The notes below the pieces were generated by a model, which worked only from the letters and a program-made list of their open reading frames with translations, ran no database searches and was not told where the DNA came from. A stretch of 33,131 nt of DNA from Planotetraspora silvatica (lineage in GTDB: Bacteria > Actinomycetota > Actinomycetes > Streptosporangiales > Streptosporangiaceae): the NCBI RefSeq assembly GCF_016863315.1, contig NZ_BOOQ01000066.1, forward strand, positions 1-33,131, written 5' to 3'. The position numbers and the translations under genes were made by a program. Shown one piece after another: positions 23,897 through 32,326 of the stretch (position 1 is the first letter of the stretch; each line of letters starts with the position of its first letter).

Positions 23897-24679
23897 ATGG
23901 GTTACGAACCAGCCGAAAACGTGCGTCACGGCGGCCGGGCGTCGTCGGCCGGCAACGCGGTGACCAAGACGCTCAACGTGCTGGAGGCCGCCGTCGCAGG
24001 CCAGGGACCGCGCCGGCTCGCCGATATCTGCGTCGAATCAGGCGTGCCGAAAGCCAGCGTCCATCGCATCCTCGCGACACTCGCCGAACTCGGCTTCATC
24101 ACCAGTGAGGGCGGCGGCAGCTACCGCGCGGGCCCCCGCATGCTCGCCCTCGCCGAGGAGGTCAAGGCCGCCAGCGCAACCGGCATCGGCGACGTCCTCA
24201 CCCGGCTCTCCCGGGATGTGCGCCAGACCGTCCACCTCGCGCTGCACAGCGGCGACCACGCCGTCTACGTCCACAAAGTCGAGGCCGACCAGCCCTACCG
24301 GATGGCCTCCCGCGTCGGCATGCGCCTGCCCCTGCACTGCACCGCCATCGGGAAATGCATCCTGGCGCACCTCCCGGAGGACGAAGTGGTGTCCATCGTC
24401 GCCAGCGCGGGAATGCCCGCGAAGACGTCCGAGACGATCACCGACCTCAAGCGGCTGTCCGTAGAGCTGGCGCAAATCCGCGAACAGGGCTATTCCATCG
24501 ACAACGAGGAGAACGAGAAGACCATACGGTGCATCGGCGCCCCCGTCTTCGACCGCACCGGTGCCGTCGTCGGCGGCGTCAGCATCTCGACGGTCGCCTT
24601 TCTCCTGCCCCGCGAGGAGTTGCTCGCCTTCGCACCCGTCCTGCAAACGGCTGTCGCCTCTCTCACAAACCTTCTCTAA
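23897..24679 (+). CDS. IclR-family transcriptional regulator
   Basis: The 260-residue regulator has the N-terminal winged helix (VTKTLNVLEAAVAG, RRLADICVESGVPKASVHRI, GSYRAGPRMLAL, about residues 22-90) and the C-terminal ligand domain (RMASRVGMRLPLHCTAIGKC, EEVVS-like loop, YSIDNEENEKTIRCIGAPVFD, VGGVSIS). The ATG at 23897 follows GGAAAGGGG. It is divergent from the dehydrogenase/RbsABC/kinase operon and is the clear candidate to regulate it in response to a sugar-derived ligand. An 8-bp inverted repeat (24672-24679 with 24697-24704) overlaps its stop and may act as a weak terminator. Confidence 0.93.
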   Translation: MGYEPAENVRHGGRASSAGNAVTKTLNVLEAAVAGQGPRRLADICVESGVPKASVHRILATLAELGFITSEGGGSYRAGPRMLALAEEVKAASATGIGDVLTRLSRDVRQTVHLALHSGDHAVYVHKVEADQPYRMASRVGMRLPLHCTAIGKCILAHLPEDEVVSIVASAGMPAKTSETITDLKRLSVELAQIREQGYSIDNEENEKTIRCIGAPVFDRTGAVVGGVSISTVAFLLPREELLAFAPVLQTAVASLTNLL

Positions 24680-25240
24680 TTGCAACGAAAACACATTTAG
24701 AGAAATCGCCGGCTACCGATACTCGACCGTGAAGGCCCAATGGTCGCGCAGCGCCATTGGCGTGCTTGGAACTTCACTCAGTACCGCAGCACGGGTCAGG
24801 AGCCATCTTGCACATCTCACACTGAACGTCTTTCGTGCGCCCAGCGGCGCAGGAGTTGAAGTCGCCTCCGTGACAGCGCCTGACCTGTGTCTTCATAAGC
24901 CCGCCATCGCTTGCCGGTGTGAATCCGGTCCGAGCCGCTGCCGGGATCCCCGATAGCAGCAGGACTGGCAGTTTCGTATGGAAACCCCGTGATGCGAGAT
25001 GCGGTTAGATCAAATGCGCGGTTCAGGGAGCATGCCGAAATTTGATTCGACACCTCGACCGCGAATGCTCAAAATAGATGAAGCTCTATGGCAATGATCC
25101 AGGGGCAACCGGCTGAAGCAACTCCTGGCCCAACATCGAATTCCTCGTGGCCACGGAATGTCACGCTTCCAATCCGCTGCCCCACCGGCACTTTGTGTCT
25201 CAGGCGACGGGCAGAGTCCCCGACATTTCCGTCAGGCCTG
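24680..25240. other. Intergenic region with no recognisable gene
   Basis: About 560 bases after iclR contain the inverted repeat noted there and otherwise no coding pattern. A CCGGTGTGAATCCGG hairpin near 24914-24928 superficially resembles a cobalamin riboswitch element, but the remaining conserved parts are absent. The right part leads into the truncated IS701-like remnant. Confidence 0.4.
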
Positions 25241-25269
25241 AATGTCCCGACGCGAGCGCAGAAGAGCCG

Positions 25270-26256
25270 CCATCAATGTCGTGTACTGCAGTTTCGCCAC
25301 CAGGGCCGGGCACGCGCTGGTCGGTGCGCGCCTGTATCTTCCGGCCGAACAAGCCGCCGATGCCGCCCGGCGCAGGCAGGCCCGGGTACCTGAGGAGGTG
25401 AAGTTCGCGACCAAACCGGAACTGGGCCGACAGATCCTGGCCGGCCTGCACGCCGAAGGCCGGCTGCCGCCGTGGGTGACCGGGGATGAGGTATACGGCC
25501 GTGACCCAGGCCTGCGGACCTGGCTCGAACAGGCCGGCACTGGCTATGTGCTGGGGATCTCCAAGTCGACCCCGGTCGCCTTCACCAAGACCCGCCAGGC
25601 CAGGGCCGATACCGCGCTGAAGATGCTGATCGCCTCGGACTGGGTCATCGATTCGTGCGGGGGCCGGCTCCAAAGGCGAACGCCGTTACGCCTGGGCCTG
25701 GATCGGCACCGCCGACCCACGCCATCACCTGCTGATCCGCCGCAGCCTGGTCCTCAATGCCAAAGGCGTCCGTGAAGTGGCGTTCTACCTGTGCTTCGTC
25801 CCCGAGGGGCACCCTGTCACGTTGCGTACCCTCATCACGGTCGCCGGGCGCAGGTGGCCTGTGGAGGAAGATTTCCAGACTGGAAAGGACGCGTTCGGGC
25901 TGGACCATTCCCAGGTCAGGACCTACCCGGCGCTGCTTCGCCACCTCGTGCTCACCATGGCCGCACTGGCCGTGTGTGCCGTCACCGCCGCCCGGGCTCG
26001 CACGACCAGCGGCAGCACGATGCCGCTACCGATCAGCCCCAACGATGTCCCGCCGGCCGACCCGGGGCTGATCGCGTTGACCGTCGCCGAGGTGAAACGC
26101 CTGGTCAACCTACTCACCCACAGATGGCACGATCTGGAACATCACCTGCGCTGGCACATCTGGCGACGACGACACCAAGCCCGGGCCCGCTGGTTCCACC
26201 ACCGAACACGACTCAACCGCCGACTCAACCGCCGATGTGTGACGGCGCGGACGTGA
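25270..26256 (+). pseudogene. N-terminally truncated, frameshifted IS701-like transposase
   Basis: The remaining sequence carries VVYCSFATRAGHALVGARLYLP, WVTGDEVYGRDPGLRTWL and YVLGISKSTPV in one frame. After one extra G in a G-run near 25660 it continues in another frame: SKGERRYAWAWIG, REVAFYLCFVPEGHPV and RRWPVEEDFQTGKDAFGLDHSQVR with the catalytic Glu region. The N-terminal third, including the first catalytic Asp, is missing, so it is inactive. Its end overlaps by about 30 bases the 3' end of the convergent TetR gene, so the element may have inserted against or replaced the last codons of that gene. Confidence 0.85.
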
Positions 26257-26851
26257 GCGTGTCCCAGGCGGCCATCGCGCAGGTGATGACCGCTTCCAAC
26301 TCGGCGCGGTCGGCGCCGTCGCGGGCTTGTATGGAGAGGCCCTGCACCACGGTGGTGTAGTAGCGGGCGATGGCGTCGAGGCTGGCGGGCGGCGCGGTGA
26401 GGTCGCCGTCGGTGACGCCGCGGGCGAGCCGGTCTTTGATGGTGGTGAGCATGTCGCGCCGGAGGCCGGCTAGGAACTCTCGGACCGCGTGGTTTTCCAC
26501 GGCGCCGGTGGGCGCGGCGAGGATGAGCATGCAGTAGTGCGGGGTGTCGGGGCGGGTGATCTCATCGGCGGTGGCGCGCAGCATGGCGTGGATCGCGGCG
26601 CGCGCGGTCGGTTGTTCGCGCAGCGCGCGCCTGGGCGGCTCGCCTGAGGTGGTGCCGTAGAGCGCCATGACCTTGCGGAACAGGTCCTGCTTACTGCCGA
26701 AGCAGGCGTAAATGCTGGCCGAGGCGATACCCATGGCCTGGGCCAGGTCGTTGAGCGAGGTGCCCTCGTAGCCCCGTTCCCAGAACAGGTCCAGCGCCTG
26801 GCGCAGGGCGGTGTCCGGGTCGAATGTGCGCGGCCTGCCGCGAGTGGCCAT
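26225..26851 (-). CDS. TetR-family transcriptional regulator
   Basis: The 208-residue repressor has a typical N-terminus GRPRTFDPDTALRQALDLFW, GTSLNDLAQAMGIASASIYACFG and SKQDLFRKVMALY. The ATG at 26851 follows GGAGA by about eight bases. It diverges from the quinone oxidoreductase at 26963 with a 111-base shared promoter, so it is the likely regulator of that enzyme and of itself. Its last residues lie against the transposase remnant, so the true C-terminus may have been altered. Confidence 0.9.
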   Translation of the reverse strand: MATRGRPRTFDPDTALRQALDLFWERGYEGTSLNDLAQAMGIASASIYACFGSKQDLFRKVMALYGTTSGEPPRRALREQPTARAAIHAMLRATADEITRPDTPHYCMLILAAPTGAVENHAVREFLAGLRRDMLTTIKDRLARGVTDGDLTAPPASLDAIARYYTTVVQGLSIQARDGADRAELEAVITCAMAAWDTLTSAPSHIGG

Positions 26852-26924
26852 CGGGATGCGTCTCCATACTTGTTTGCCGTTCGATCAAGTTTACCTTGAC
26901 CTTCGCCGGACGGCCGTGGCACGA

Positions 26925-26948
26925 TTTTTTGATCGTTCGATAAAAAAA
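26925..26948. promoter_or_regulatory. Inverted repeat, probable operator of the TetR/oxidoreductase pair
   Basis: A T-run and GATCG, then TTCGAT and an A-run, form an imperfect palindrome around ATCG-TT-CGAT. A second related stretch, TTCGATCAAG, lies at 26879-26888. The repeat sits 15-38 bases before the oxidoreductase ATG. A TTGACC at 26896-26901 may be the -35 box. Confidence 0.5.
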
Positions 26949-26962
26949 GGAAGCCGATCGTC

Positions 26963-27961
26963 ATGAGCGTTCCCGCAACCATGCGCGCCCTGCAGCAGAC
27001 GTCACTGAACGGCCCGCAGGACCTGGGCCTGATCACCGACGCGCCGGTACCGAGCCCGGGCCCGGGCGAGGTCCTGATCCGTGTCGCCGCCGCCGGCGTT
27101 AACTTCGTCGACATCTCGCAGGCCCGCGGTACGTTCGCAGGCGGCCCGCAGCCGCCGTATCTGGCGGGCATCGAGGGCGCCGGTGAAGTCACCGCCGTTG
27201 GTGAGGGGGTGACCGACCTGGAGCCCGGCGTCCACGTCATCGGCGTCGGCGTCCGAGGCGGCGCCTTCGCCGAATATATGGTGCTGCCCGCGGCGGGCGC
27301 GGTGCCGGTGCCGACGGGCTGGGCCGACGAGCAGGCGCTGGGCCTGGTCGTGAACTGGCCAACCGCGCTGGCGGCGCTCAAGCCACTGGGCGGCGTCACC
27401 GCAGGGCAGACCGTGCTGATCCACGCCGCGGCCGGCGGGACCGGCCAGGCCGCGGTGAAGATGGCCAAACACTACGGCGCTACGGTGATCGCCACGGCAT
27501 CGCCAGGCAAGCACGAGGTGGTACGGGCGCTGGGCGCCGATTACGTCATCGACTCCCGCGGCACCGACATCGCCGCCGAGGTCCTGCGGCTGACCGACGG
27601 CGCGGGCGCGGACCTGGTGCTGGAGTCGGTCGGCGGCGCCACCCTCGACGCCAGCCTGGCCGCGACCAAGCGGGTCACCGGACGGGTTGTCGTCTATGGC
27701 GTGGCCGGCGGCGAAGCCGCGATCACCAACTGGGAACTGGTCTACAAGCACCAGATCCACGTCATCGGCCTGAACATCGGCACCCTGATCCAGGCCGCAC
27801 CGCAGATCTTCGGCGAGGTCATGGGCCAGTTGTTCGGGCTCCTCGCGGCCGGGGTGCTCGGCCCCGGCCAGCCCACCGTGTATGAGCTGGCCGAGGGGCC
27901 GAAAGCACTCGCGGAGCTGGAAGCGCGGGCCACCGTGGGCAAGCTGGCACTGCTGCCCTGA
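26963..27961 (+). CDS. Quinone oxidoreductase-like NADPH-dependent reductase (zinc-free MDR)
   Basis: The enzyme transfers hydride from NADPH to quinones or enones. The 332 residues carry the MDR fold: GEVLIRVAAAGVNFVDIS near residue 35, GIEGAGEVTAVGEGV, the Rossmann segment LIHAAAGGTGQAAVKMAKHYGA (about residue 155), HEVVRALGADYVIDSR and VLESVGGATLDASLA. The structural and catalytic zinc ligands of alcohol dehydrogenases are absent, as in quinone reductases. AAGGAAG precedes the ATG. Divergent from a TetR gene, it is probably a redox or xenobiotic response gene. Confidence 0.93.
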   Translation: MSVPATMRALQQTSLNGPQDLGLITDAPVPSPGPGEVLIRVAAAGVNFVDISQARGTFAGGPQPPYLAGIEGAGEVTAVGEGVTDLEPGVHVIGVGVRGGAFAEYMVLPAAGAVPVPTGWADEQALGLVVNWPTALAALKPLGGVTAGQTVLIHAAAGGTGQAAVKMAKHYGATVIATASPGKHEVVRALGADYVIDSRGTDIAAEVLRLTDGAGADLVLESVGGATLDASLAATKRVTGRVVVYGVAGGEAAITNWELVYKHQIHVIGLNIGTLIQAAPQIFGEVMGQLFGLLAAGVLGPGQPTVYELAEGPKALAELEARATVGKLALLP

Positions 27962-27971
27962 GCAGACCGTG

Positions 27972-28000
27972 ACGCCAGGTGGCGGGCCGCCTCGGCGTTT
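27972..28000 (+). terminator. Hairpin terminator after the quinone oxidoreductase
   Basis: ACGCCAGGTGGC and GCCGCCTCGGCGT pair with one bulge and one G-T pair, followed by TTT, eleven bases after the stop codon. Confidence 0.65.
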
Positions 28001-28538
28001 CTGAGGGGCCACATGGGTGTGCGGCTGCCGCGATCATGACGCGTTGAGACACGATCAAGACGCGGCAGTCGCTGCTGCACCGCCGATGAGAAGTCCTCCG
28101 CCGGTGGGGCGGCGCTGCCTGCCAGTACAGCGACACGGTGGGCTGTCCAGCATTACTGCAGGCACCCTCGCACAGATCACGATCTCGGACTGCCGTACTA
28201 GGCTTTCAAGACCCATCCTCCCGAAGCTCAGGAGGCGTGGTGCCTCGTCAGCTCCATCGTCGGTAGCGCCCTTGGAGGTGCTCCTCTTCTGCCATGTGCG
28301 TGATGGGCTCGATCACGGCACAGCAGTCGTCGACGGCTGTGCCGTTGTCCTGGGCGGCGACCCGGGTCGGTAGCCCGGCACAGGCAGGGCTGGTGCTCGC
28401 CGCAAGTTCGGTGCCGAGGGCGGTGCTGATGCTCGGCGGGGGCGTCCTAGCTGACCGGTAGCGGGACGCGGTCAGCCGCGCCATCGCACGCGATAAACCC
28501 GGCGACGTCGACGATCGCCCCCGGGATACTGGTCGTCC
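28001..28538. other. Intergenic region with no recognisable gene
   Basis: About 540 bases separate the oxidoreductase terminator from the next gene. It is less regular in base composition than the genes, and no frame shows a family pattern. Some inverted GC-rich repeats (around 28340-28380) are visible without a clear role. Confidence 0.35.
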
Positions 28539-29285
28539 ATGGATGAAGTCCAAATGGTCGTCGCCCATTCCGAGCGCGCGACCCTGCGCGTCGGCGACGT
28601 GTTCCTGAAGGTGGACGCCGATCAGGCGCGCATCGACGTCGAGGTCGAGGCGATGGCCCTGGCGCCGGTCCCGACCCCGAAGGTCCTGTGGCACAAGCCG
28701 CCGGTGCTCGCCATCGCCGCAGTCCCGGGGACGGCGCTCGGCAGCCTCGGCGAGCCGTCGACCGCGTCCCCGGCGGCGTGGGCCGCGGCGGGCGCCGTCA
28801 TCCGGAGGTTGCACGACGCGCCGTTGCCGCCCCGGCTCGGCCGGGCCGGCCGGGGCCTCGACGAGTTGGCGGCGGATCTCGACGGCGAGTGCGAGTGGCT
28901 CGTGACGAACGGCGTCCTGCCCGCCGACCTGGTCACCCGCAACCGCCAGGTCGCCGAGGCCGCGCTCCGGCCGTGGCCTCCGGTGTTCACGCACGGCGAC
29001 CTGCAGATCACTCACGTGTTCGTCGACGGCGACGAGATCACGGGCATCATCGACTGGTCCGAGGCGGGCCAAGGTGACGCCCTGTTCGACCTCGCCATCT
29101 TGACGCTCGGACACGAGGAGCACCTCGGCGACGTCGTCGCCGGCTATGGCACCGACGTCGACCTCGACGTGATCCGCGCGTGGTGGTCGTTGCGAAGCCT
29201 GCTAGTGGTTCGCTGGCTGGCCGAGCACGGCTTCGACCCGTTCGCGCCGGGCTGTGAGGTCGACGTGCTGAGATCCCGGCTGTGA
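28539..29285 (+). CDS. Aminoglycoside phosphotransferase (APH)-fold kinase
   Basis: The 248-residue protein has the APH/choline-kinase fold. The catalytic loop reads HGDLQITHVF (about residue 152) and the metal-binding segment GIIDWSEAGQGDALFDLA (about 170). In the loop, HxDxxxxN has His where Asn is usual. The N-terminal ATP lobe is short (LRVGDVFLKVDAD). Such proteins phosphorylate small metabolites or antibiotics; a resistance role cannot be claimed. The start has no strong Shine-Dalgarno sequence; no earlier in-frame alternative is better. Confidence 0.82.
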   Translation: MDEVQMVVAHSERATLRVGDVFLKVDADQARIDVEVEAMALAPVPTPKVLWHKPPVLAIAAVPGTALGSLGEPSTASPAAWAAAGAVIRRLHDAPLPPRLGRAGRGLDELAADLDGECEWLVTNGVLPADLVTRNRQVAEAALRPWPPVFTHGDLQITHVFVDGDEITGIIDWSEAGQGDALFDLAILTLGHEEHLGDVVAGYGTDVDLDVIRAWWSLRSLLVVRWLAEHGFDPFAPGCEVDVLRSRL

Positions 29286-29435
29286 GGCTGCGCGGGCCCG
29301 ACTGCTATGAGAAGTCCTAGCGCCGCCCAAGCCGTCAGCCACTCCTCGTTCAACCCCAATGCCGCCTCATCCACTCGGCCGCTTCACGTCGATCATCCCA
29401 GCCGCCCTCATCGCGGCATGAGCGTGCATTCGGTG

Positions 29436-29990
29436 TCATACGAGTGACGGTCGGGTCGGGTCCAGGAGCTCGCTGACTCCGCCCCGGTCGAGTGCCGCGA
29501 TGAGCGCGTCCGTTCCCTGCGACACCTTCAGCATGACCTCGGCCGGATGCAGCGGTATTAGCGCGAGCAGGGTGATCCACGTCCCGTACTCGTGCGGCAA
29601 CCGAGCCACCTGCTTCAGCACGCGCACCGGCCACCCCGTCCGCTCGTCGTGCAGCGCCGCCTGCGTCAGCGGCCAGTCCGCCGGCAGGCACAGCATCAGC
29701 TCCGCATACGGACTGATTCCATGCCCATCGGGCACTGTCATCGGCCGCTCGCTCATCCCCGATGTGACCAGCGTCTGGTACGGACGCTCCGCCGAGGGCC
29801 CGACCACGTAGACATGCACCCCGACAAGGTGCGAGGCGATCTCGTGCAGGACGAACGCGACCGGTCCGAAGTGTGTGGCGATGTGCCGATCGATGGCCTC
29901 GGCCACCTCCTGCCGCTGACCGGCAGCCGCCACGAACCCGTCATACCGCGGCTCATGCCGCACAATCCCCGCCCCAGACACCTCGTCCAC
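29436..29990 (-). CDS. Suppressor-of-fused (SUFU) domain protein with an apparent internal deletion
   Basis: The sequence matches bacterial SUFU-domain proteins: AEAIDRHIATHFGPVAFVLHE, YQTLVTSGMSERPMTVPDG, YAELMLCLPADWPLT, WPVRVLKQVARLPHEYGTW, then ALIPLHPAEVMLKVSQGTDAL and GVSELLDPTRPSL. In complete relatives about 40-45 residues (with a GHTVPNG-type segment) separate HEY-TW from the IPL-EM segment; here the two are joined almost directly, in frame. The start is uncertain: GTG at 29990 or 29981, neither with a strong ribosome site. Function of bacterial SUFU proteins is unknown, though some act as immunity proteins. Confidence 0.75.
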   Translation of the reverse strand: MDEVSGAGIVRHEPRYDGFVAAAGQRQEVAEAIDRHIATHFGPVAFVLHEIASHLVGVHVYVVGPSAERPYQTLVTSGMSERPMTVPDGHGISPYAELMLCLPADWPLTQAALHDERTGWPVRVLKQVARLPHEYGTWITLLALIPLHPAEVMLKVSQGTDALIAALDRGGVSELLDPTRPSLV

Positions 29991-30097
29991 GACCGCGCAG
30001 TCTAGAGCAGTCGATGGCACGGGCGACCAGGCGGCGACGAGCAACGACCACCCGACGAGCGAACGGCACACGGTCGGCGGCGTGAGAGTGCACCCGT

Positions 30098-30712
30098 TCA
30101 GCGGTGGCCGAGATCCGGGTGTAGCCCTGGGGCCGACGTGACCGCGCGCAGCTCGGCGGCCACCTCGGCGATCAGGTCGGTGAGCAAGGCATCGCTGCCG
30201 GGCGCGACCCAGCGGGCGAACGCCACCCGGAAGACCGTGACGCCCGACTCGGTGGCGAGGATGGCCGGGGTCTCGCCGACGCCCTTGGCACGCAGGGCGG
30301 CGGCGACAGCGGCCGCCAGCGAGCCCATCTTGCGCAGCTCGCGCTCCTTTAGTTCGGGGCTGCCCTCGATGATGGACTGCCGCACGCGAACCAGGTCGAG
30401 GCGGTCGGCGAAGATCTCGTCCGCCACCTGGTGGAAGGCGGCGATAACGGTCTCGAAAGGGGCGGCGTCCGTCTCGGCGACCGCCTTGACCAGGACCTCC
30501 TCCAGCAGTTTGCCGCCGCTGAAGAGCGCTTCGCGCTTGTCGCCGAAGAGCCGGTAGAACGTGCGTTTGTCGAGGCCGGCACGGGCCGCGATGTCGGTGA
30601 CCGTGGTCTGGTCGAAACCGCGCTCGCGGAACAGCTCCAAGGCGGCCGCCTCCAAGCGGCCGTGCGCGTCCGGTTGCCAGCGGGCCATGCCGGCGATGAT
30701 ATCCGATGTCAC
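30098..30712 (-). CDS. TetR-family transcriptional regulator
   Basis: The 204-residue protein has the TetR N-terminus: GRLEAAALELFRERGFDQTT, VTDIAARAGLDKRTFYRLFG and DKREALFSGG, then a helical ligand domain with FRVAFARWVAPG. The GTG at 30712 has GAGGAG ten bases upstream; an ATG at 30688 is a possible alternative. It diverges from an NAD(P)-epimerase gene. The shared promoter holds three phased copies of one palindrome, the first overlapping the GTG start, so it almost certainly represses itself and the divergent gene. Confidence 0.9.
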   Translation of the reverse strand: MTSDIIAGMARWQPDAHGRLEAAALELFRERGFDQTTVTDIAARAGLDKRTFYRLFGDKREALFSGGKLLEEVLVKAVAETDAAPFETVIAAFHQVADEIFADRLDLVRVRQSIIEGSPELKERELRKMGSLAAAVAAALRAKGVGETPAILATESGVTVFRVAFARWVAPGSDALLTDLIAEVAAELRAVTSAPGLHPDLGHR

Positions 30713-30785
30713 ACGGCGACATCTCCTCGACGAGGCATGTCACATGGTGACATCACGATGTATGGTGATGTCACAAGATGACATC
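30705..30785. promoter_or_regulatory. Three phased TetR operator copies (31-bp periodicity)
   Basis: Three copies of GATGTCAC-N3-GTGACATC fill the divergent promoter. They are 30705-30723 (one mismatch between arms), 30737-30753 (perfect seven-base arms, ATGTCAC/GTGACAT) and 30767-30785 (one mismatch). Their centres are at 30714, 30745 and 30776, exactly 31 bases apart, about three helical turns, so bound dimers would lie on one face of the DNA. Confidence 0.85.
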
Positions 30786-30806
30786 GCTCCTTGGGAAGGA
30801 ACCACG

Positions 30807-31715
30807 ATGCGGGTATTCGTCACCGGCGCCTCGGGCCACCTCGGCTCCGCGGTCCTGCCAGAACTGCTCTCCGCCGGGCACCAGGTCGTCGGCCTGGCTC
30901 GCTCCGACGCGTCGGTCGCCGTGATCGAGAAGCTCGGCGCCCAGGTACGCCGCGGCGGCTTGTCTGACCTCGACGTGCTGCGCGAGGAGGCGGCCGCCTC
31001 CGACGGCGTGATCCACCTCGCGTTCCGCCACGACCTCATGCTGACCGGCGACATGGCCGGCGCTGCCGAGGCCGACCTAGCCGCCCTCAAGGCACTTGCC
31101 GACGGTCTGGACGGCTCCGGCAAGCCGCTGGTCGGCACGAGCGGGACGGCCATGCTCGTGATGGGCGGCGTCGTCGGCCGCCCTGGTACCGAACGGGACG
31201 TGTTCGCGGGCGGCTACCGCATCGACGCGGAGAACTTCGTGGCCGACCTCGCCTCGCGCGGCGTGCGCTCGTCGATCGTCCGGCTTTCGCCCACAGTGCA
31301 CAGCTCGCTCGACCACCACGGCTTCATGACGGTCATCATTGCCACCGCCCGGCAGAACGGGTACGCCGCATACGTCGGCGAGGGCGCCAACCGGTGGCCG
31401 GCCGTGCACACGCTCGACGCGGCCGACCTCTACCGGCTCGCCCTGGAGAAGGCCCCGGCCGGCTCGCGCCTGCACGCGGTCGCCGACGAGGGCGTCCCGT
31501 TCGCCGAGATCGCCGCCGCCGTCGGCCGCAACCTGGGCATCCCGGTCCGGAGCATCAGCCCCGAGGAGGCGGGCGACTACTTCGGCTTCCTCGGGTCGTT
31601 CGCGCAGATGGACAACCCGGCGTCGGCCGCGATCACCCGCGAACTGCTCGGCTGGACCCCGGCCCACCGCGGCCTGATCGCCGATCTGGACGAGGGGCAC
31701 TACTTCCAGGCATGA
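30807..31715 (+). CDS. NAD(P)-dependent epimerase/reductase (extended or atypical SDR)
   Basis: The 302-residue protein starts with the cofactor motif VFVTGASGHLGSAVLPELL and contains DGVIHLAFRHDLM, PLVGTSGTAML, AVHTLDAADLYRLALE and a C-terminal ITRELLGWTPAHRGLIADLD, as in atypical SDR family members. The usual YxxxK is not obvious (YRIDAENF stands at the expected place), as in other non-classical members that reduce or merely bind NAD(P). GGAAGGA precedes the ATG at 30807. It is divergent from and probably repressed by the TetR protein. Substrate unknown. Confidence 0.88.
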   Translation: MRVFVTGASGHLGSAVLPELLSAGHQVVGLARSDASVAVIEKLGAQVRRGGLSDLDVLREEAAASDGVIHLAFRHDLMLTGDMAGAAEADLAALKALADGLDGSGKPLVGTSGTAMLVMGGVVGRPGTERDVFAGGYRIDAENFVADLASRGVRSSIVRLSPTVHSSLDHHGFMTVIIATARQNGYAAYVGEGANRWPAVHTLDAADLYRLALEKAPAGSRLHAVADEGVPFAEIAAAVGRNLGIPVRSISPEEAGDYFGFLGSFAQMDNPASAAITRELLGWTPAHRGLIADLDEGHYFQA

Positions 31716-31723
31716 ACCACAAG

Positions 31724-31763
31724 CGGCGGCCCGGGACTTGTTCCCGGCCGCCGTTTCGGTTTG
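31724..31763 (+). terminator. Rho-independent terminator after the epimerase-like gene
   Basis: CGGCGGCCCGGGA and TTCCCGGCCGCCG pair around a short loop with one bulged C, followed by TTTCGGTTTG. It starts nine bases after the stop codon. Confidence 0.8.
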
Positions 31764-31828
31764 TCGGATACTCGGGACGAGCCCAGCTGCTCGGCTTCCG
31801 ACAGGGGGTTACTCCCGGCCGTTGGTCA

Positions 31829-32326
31829 CTGCTTCGTGTATTCGGCCAGTTCCCAGGGGTCATGTGCCGAGAACACTGCCACGCCGTGGTCGTTCGCGAG
31901 CGAGCGTAGAACCTCCTGGCTGGACACCCGCCGCTTCGGGTCGACCTGTCGTACCCCGCATGCCCCGCGCTGTGCCCGCCGAGAGGTACGAACAGGATGT
32001 ACTCCGGCAGGCCCGCCAGTGGCCGGACCCCCTCGGCGCCCTTCCATGTCGTGCCCGTGCCGGGATAGGTCACCCAGTTCGGTCCGTGCGCCCAGTGGCC
32101 GGGCCGGTGGCGCAGGCTGGGCGCCCCGGCCAGCGCCGCGTCCAGTTCCGCCGCCATGACATGCACCTGGGCCTGGGGGGAAGTCCGGCAATCCCCCGCA
32201 GTGGTCCACATCCAGATGGGTGACCACGATGTGGCGTACATCGGCGGGGTCGTAGCCCAGCGCAGCGACCTGCCGCACGGCCGTCTCGGCAGGGTCGAGC
32301 AGGGGCTCGACTTGCTTGATTGACAT
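31829..32326 (-). pseudogene. Broken metallo-beta-lactamase-fold hydrolase
   Basis: Three frames carry pieces of one MBL-fold protein. The first has [21 protein letters not shown] and [19 protein letters not shown], the zinc motif HxDxDH. The second has [15 protein letters not shown] and [32 protein letters not shown]. The third ends [19 protein letters not shown] frameshift near 32180 (within a G-run) and a deletion near 31935, where the HAGD zinc-ligand segment should be, make it inactive. The first 40-50 residues are also missing: the frame begins at 32326 inside the 5' end of the divergent merR gene. Complete relatives are about 280-300 residues. Confidence 0.8.

Noticed and set aside
24905-24960. 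Hairpin CCGGTGTGAATCCGG resembling part of a cobalamin riboswitch or a tRNA T-arm.
   Set aside because: The other conserved riboswitch segments (GCCACTG-type B12 box, upstream stem) are missing and the loop lacks the TTC of a T-loop, with no acceptor or anticodon arm nearby.
29991-30743. Extending the SUFU-domain frame upstream to make a 435-residue protein.
   Set aside because: The extra part is the TetR gene read in a wrong frame.
31724-31753. Hairpin after the epimerase considered as a TetR operator.
   Set aside because: It is GC-rich, followed by T-rich sequence and unrelated to the GATGTCAC sites, so it is better read as a terminator.
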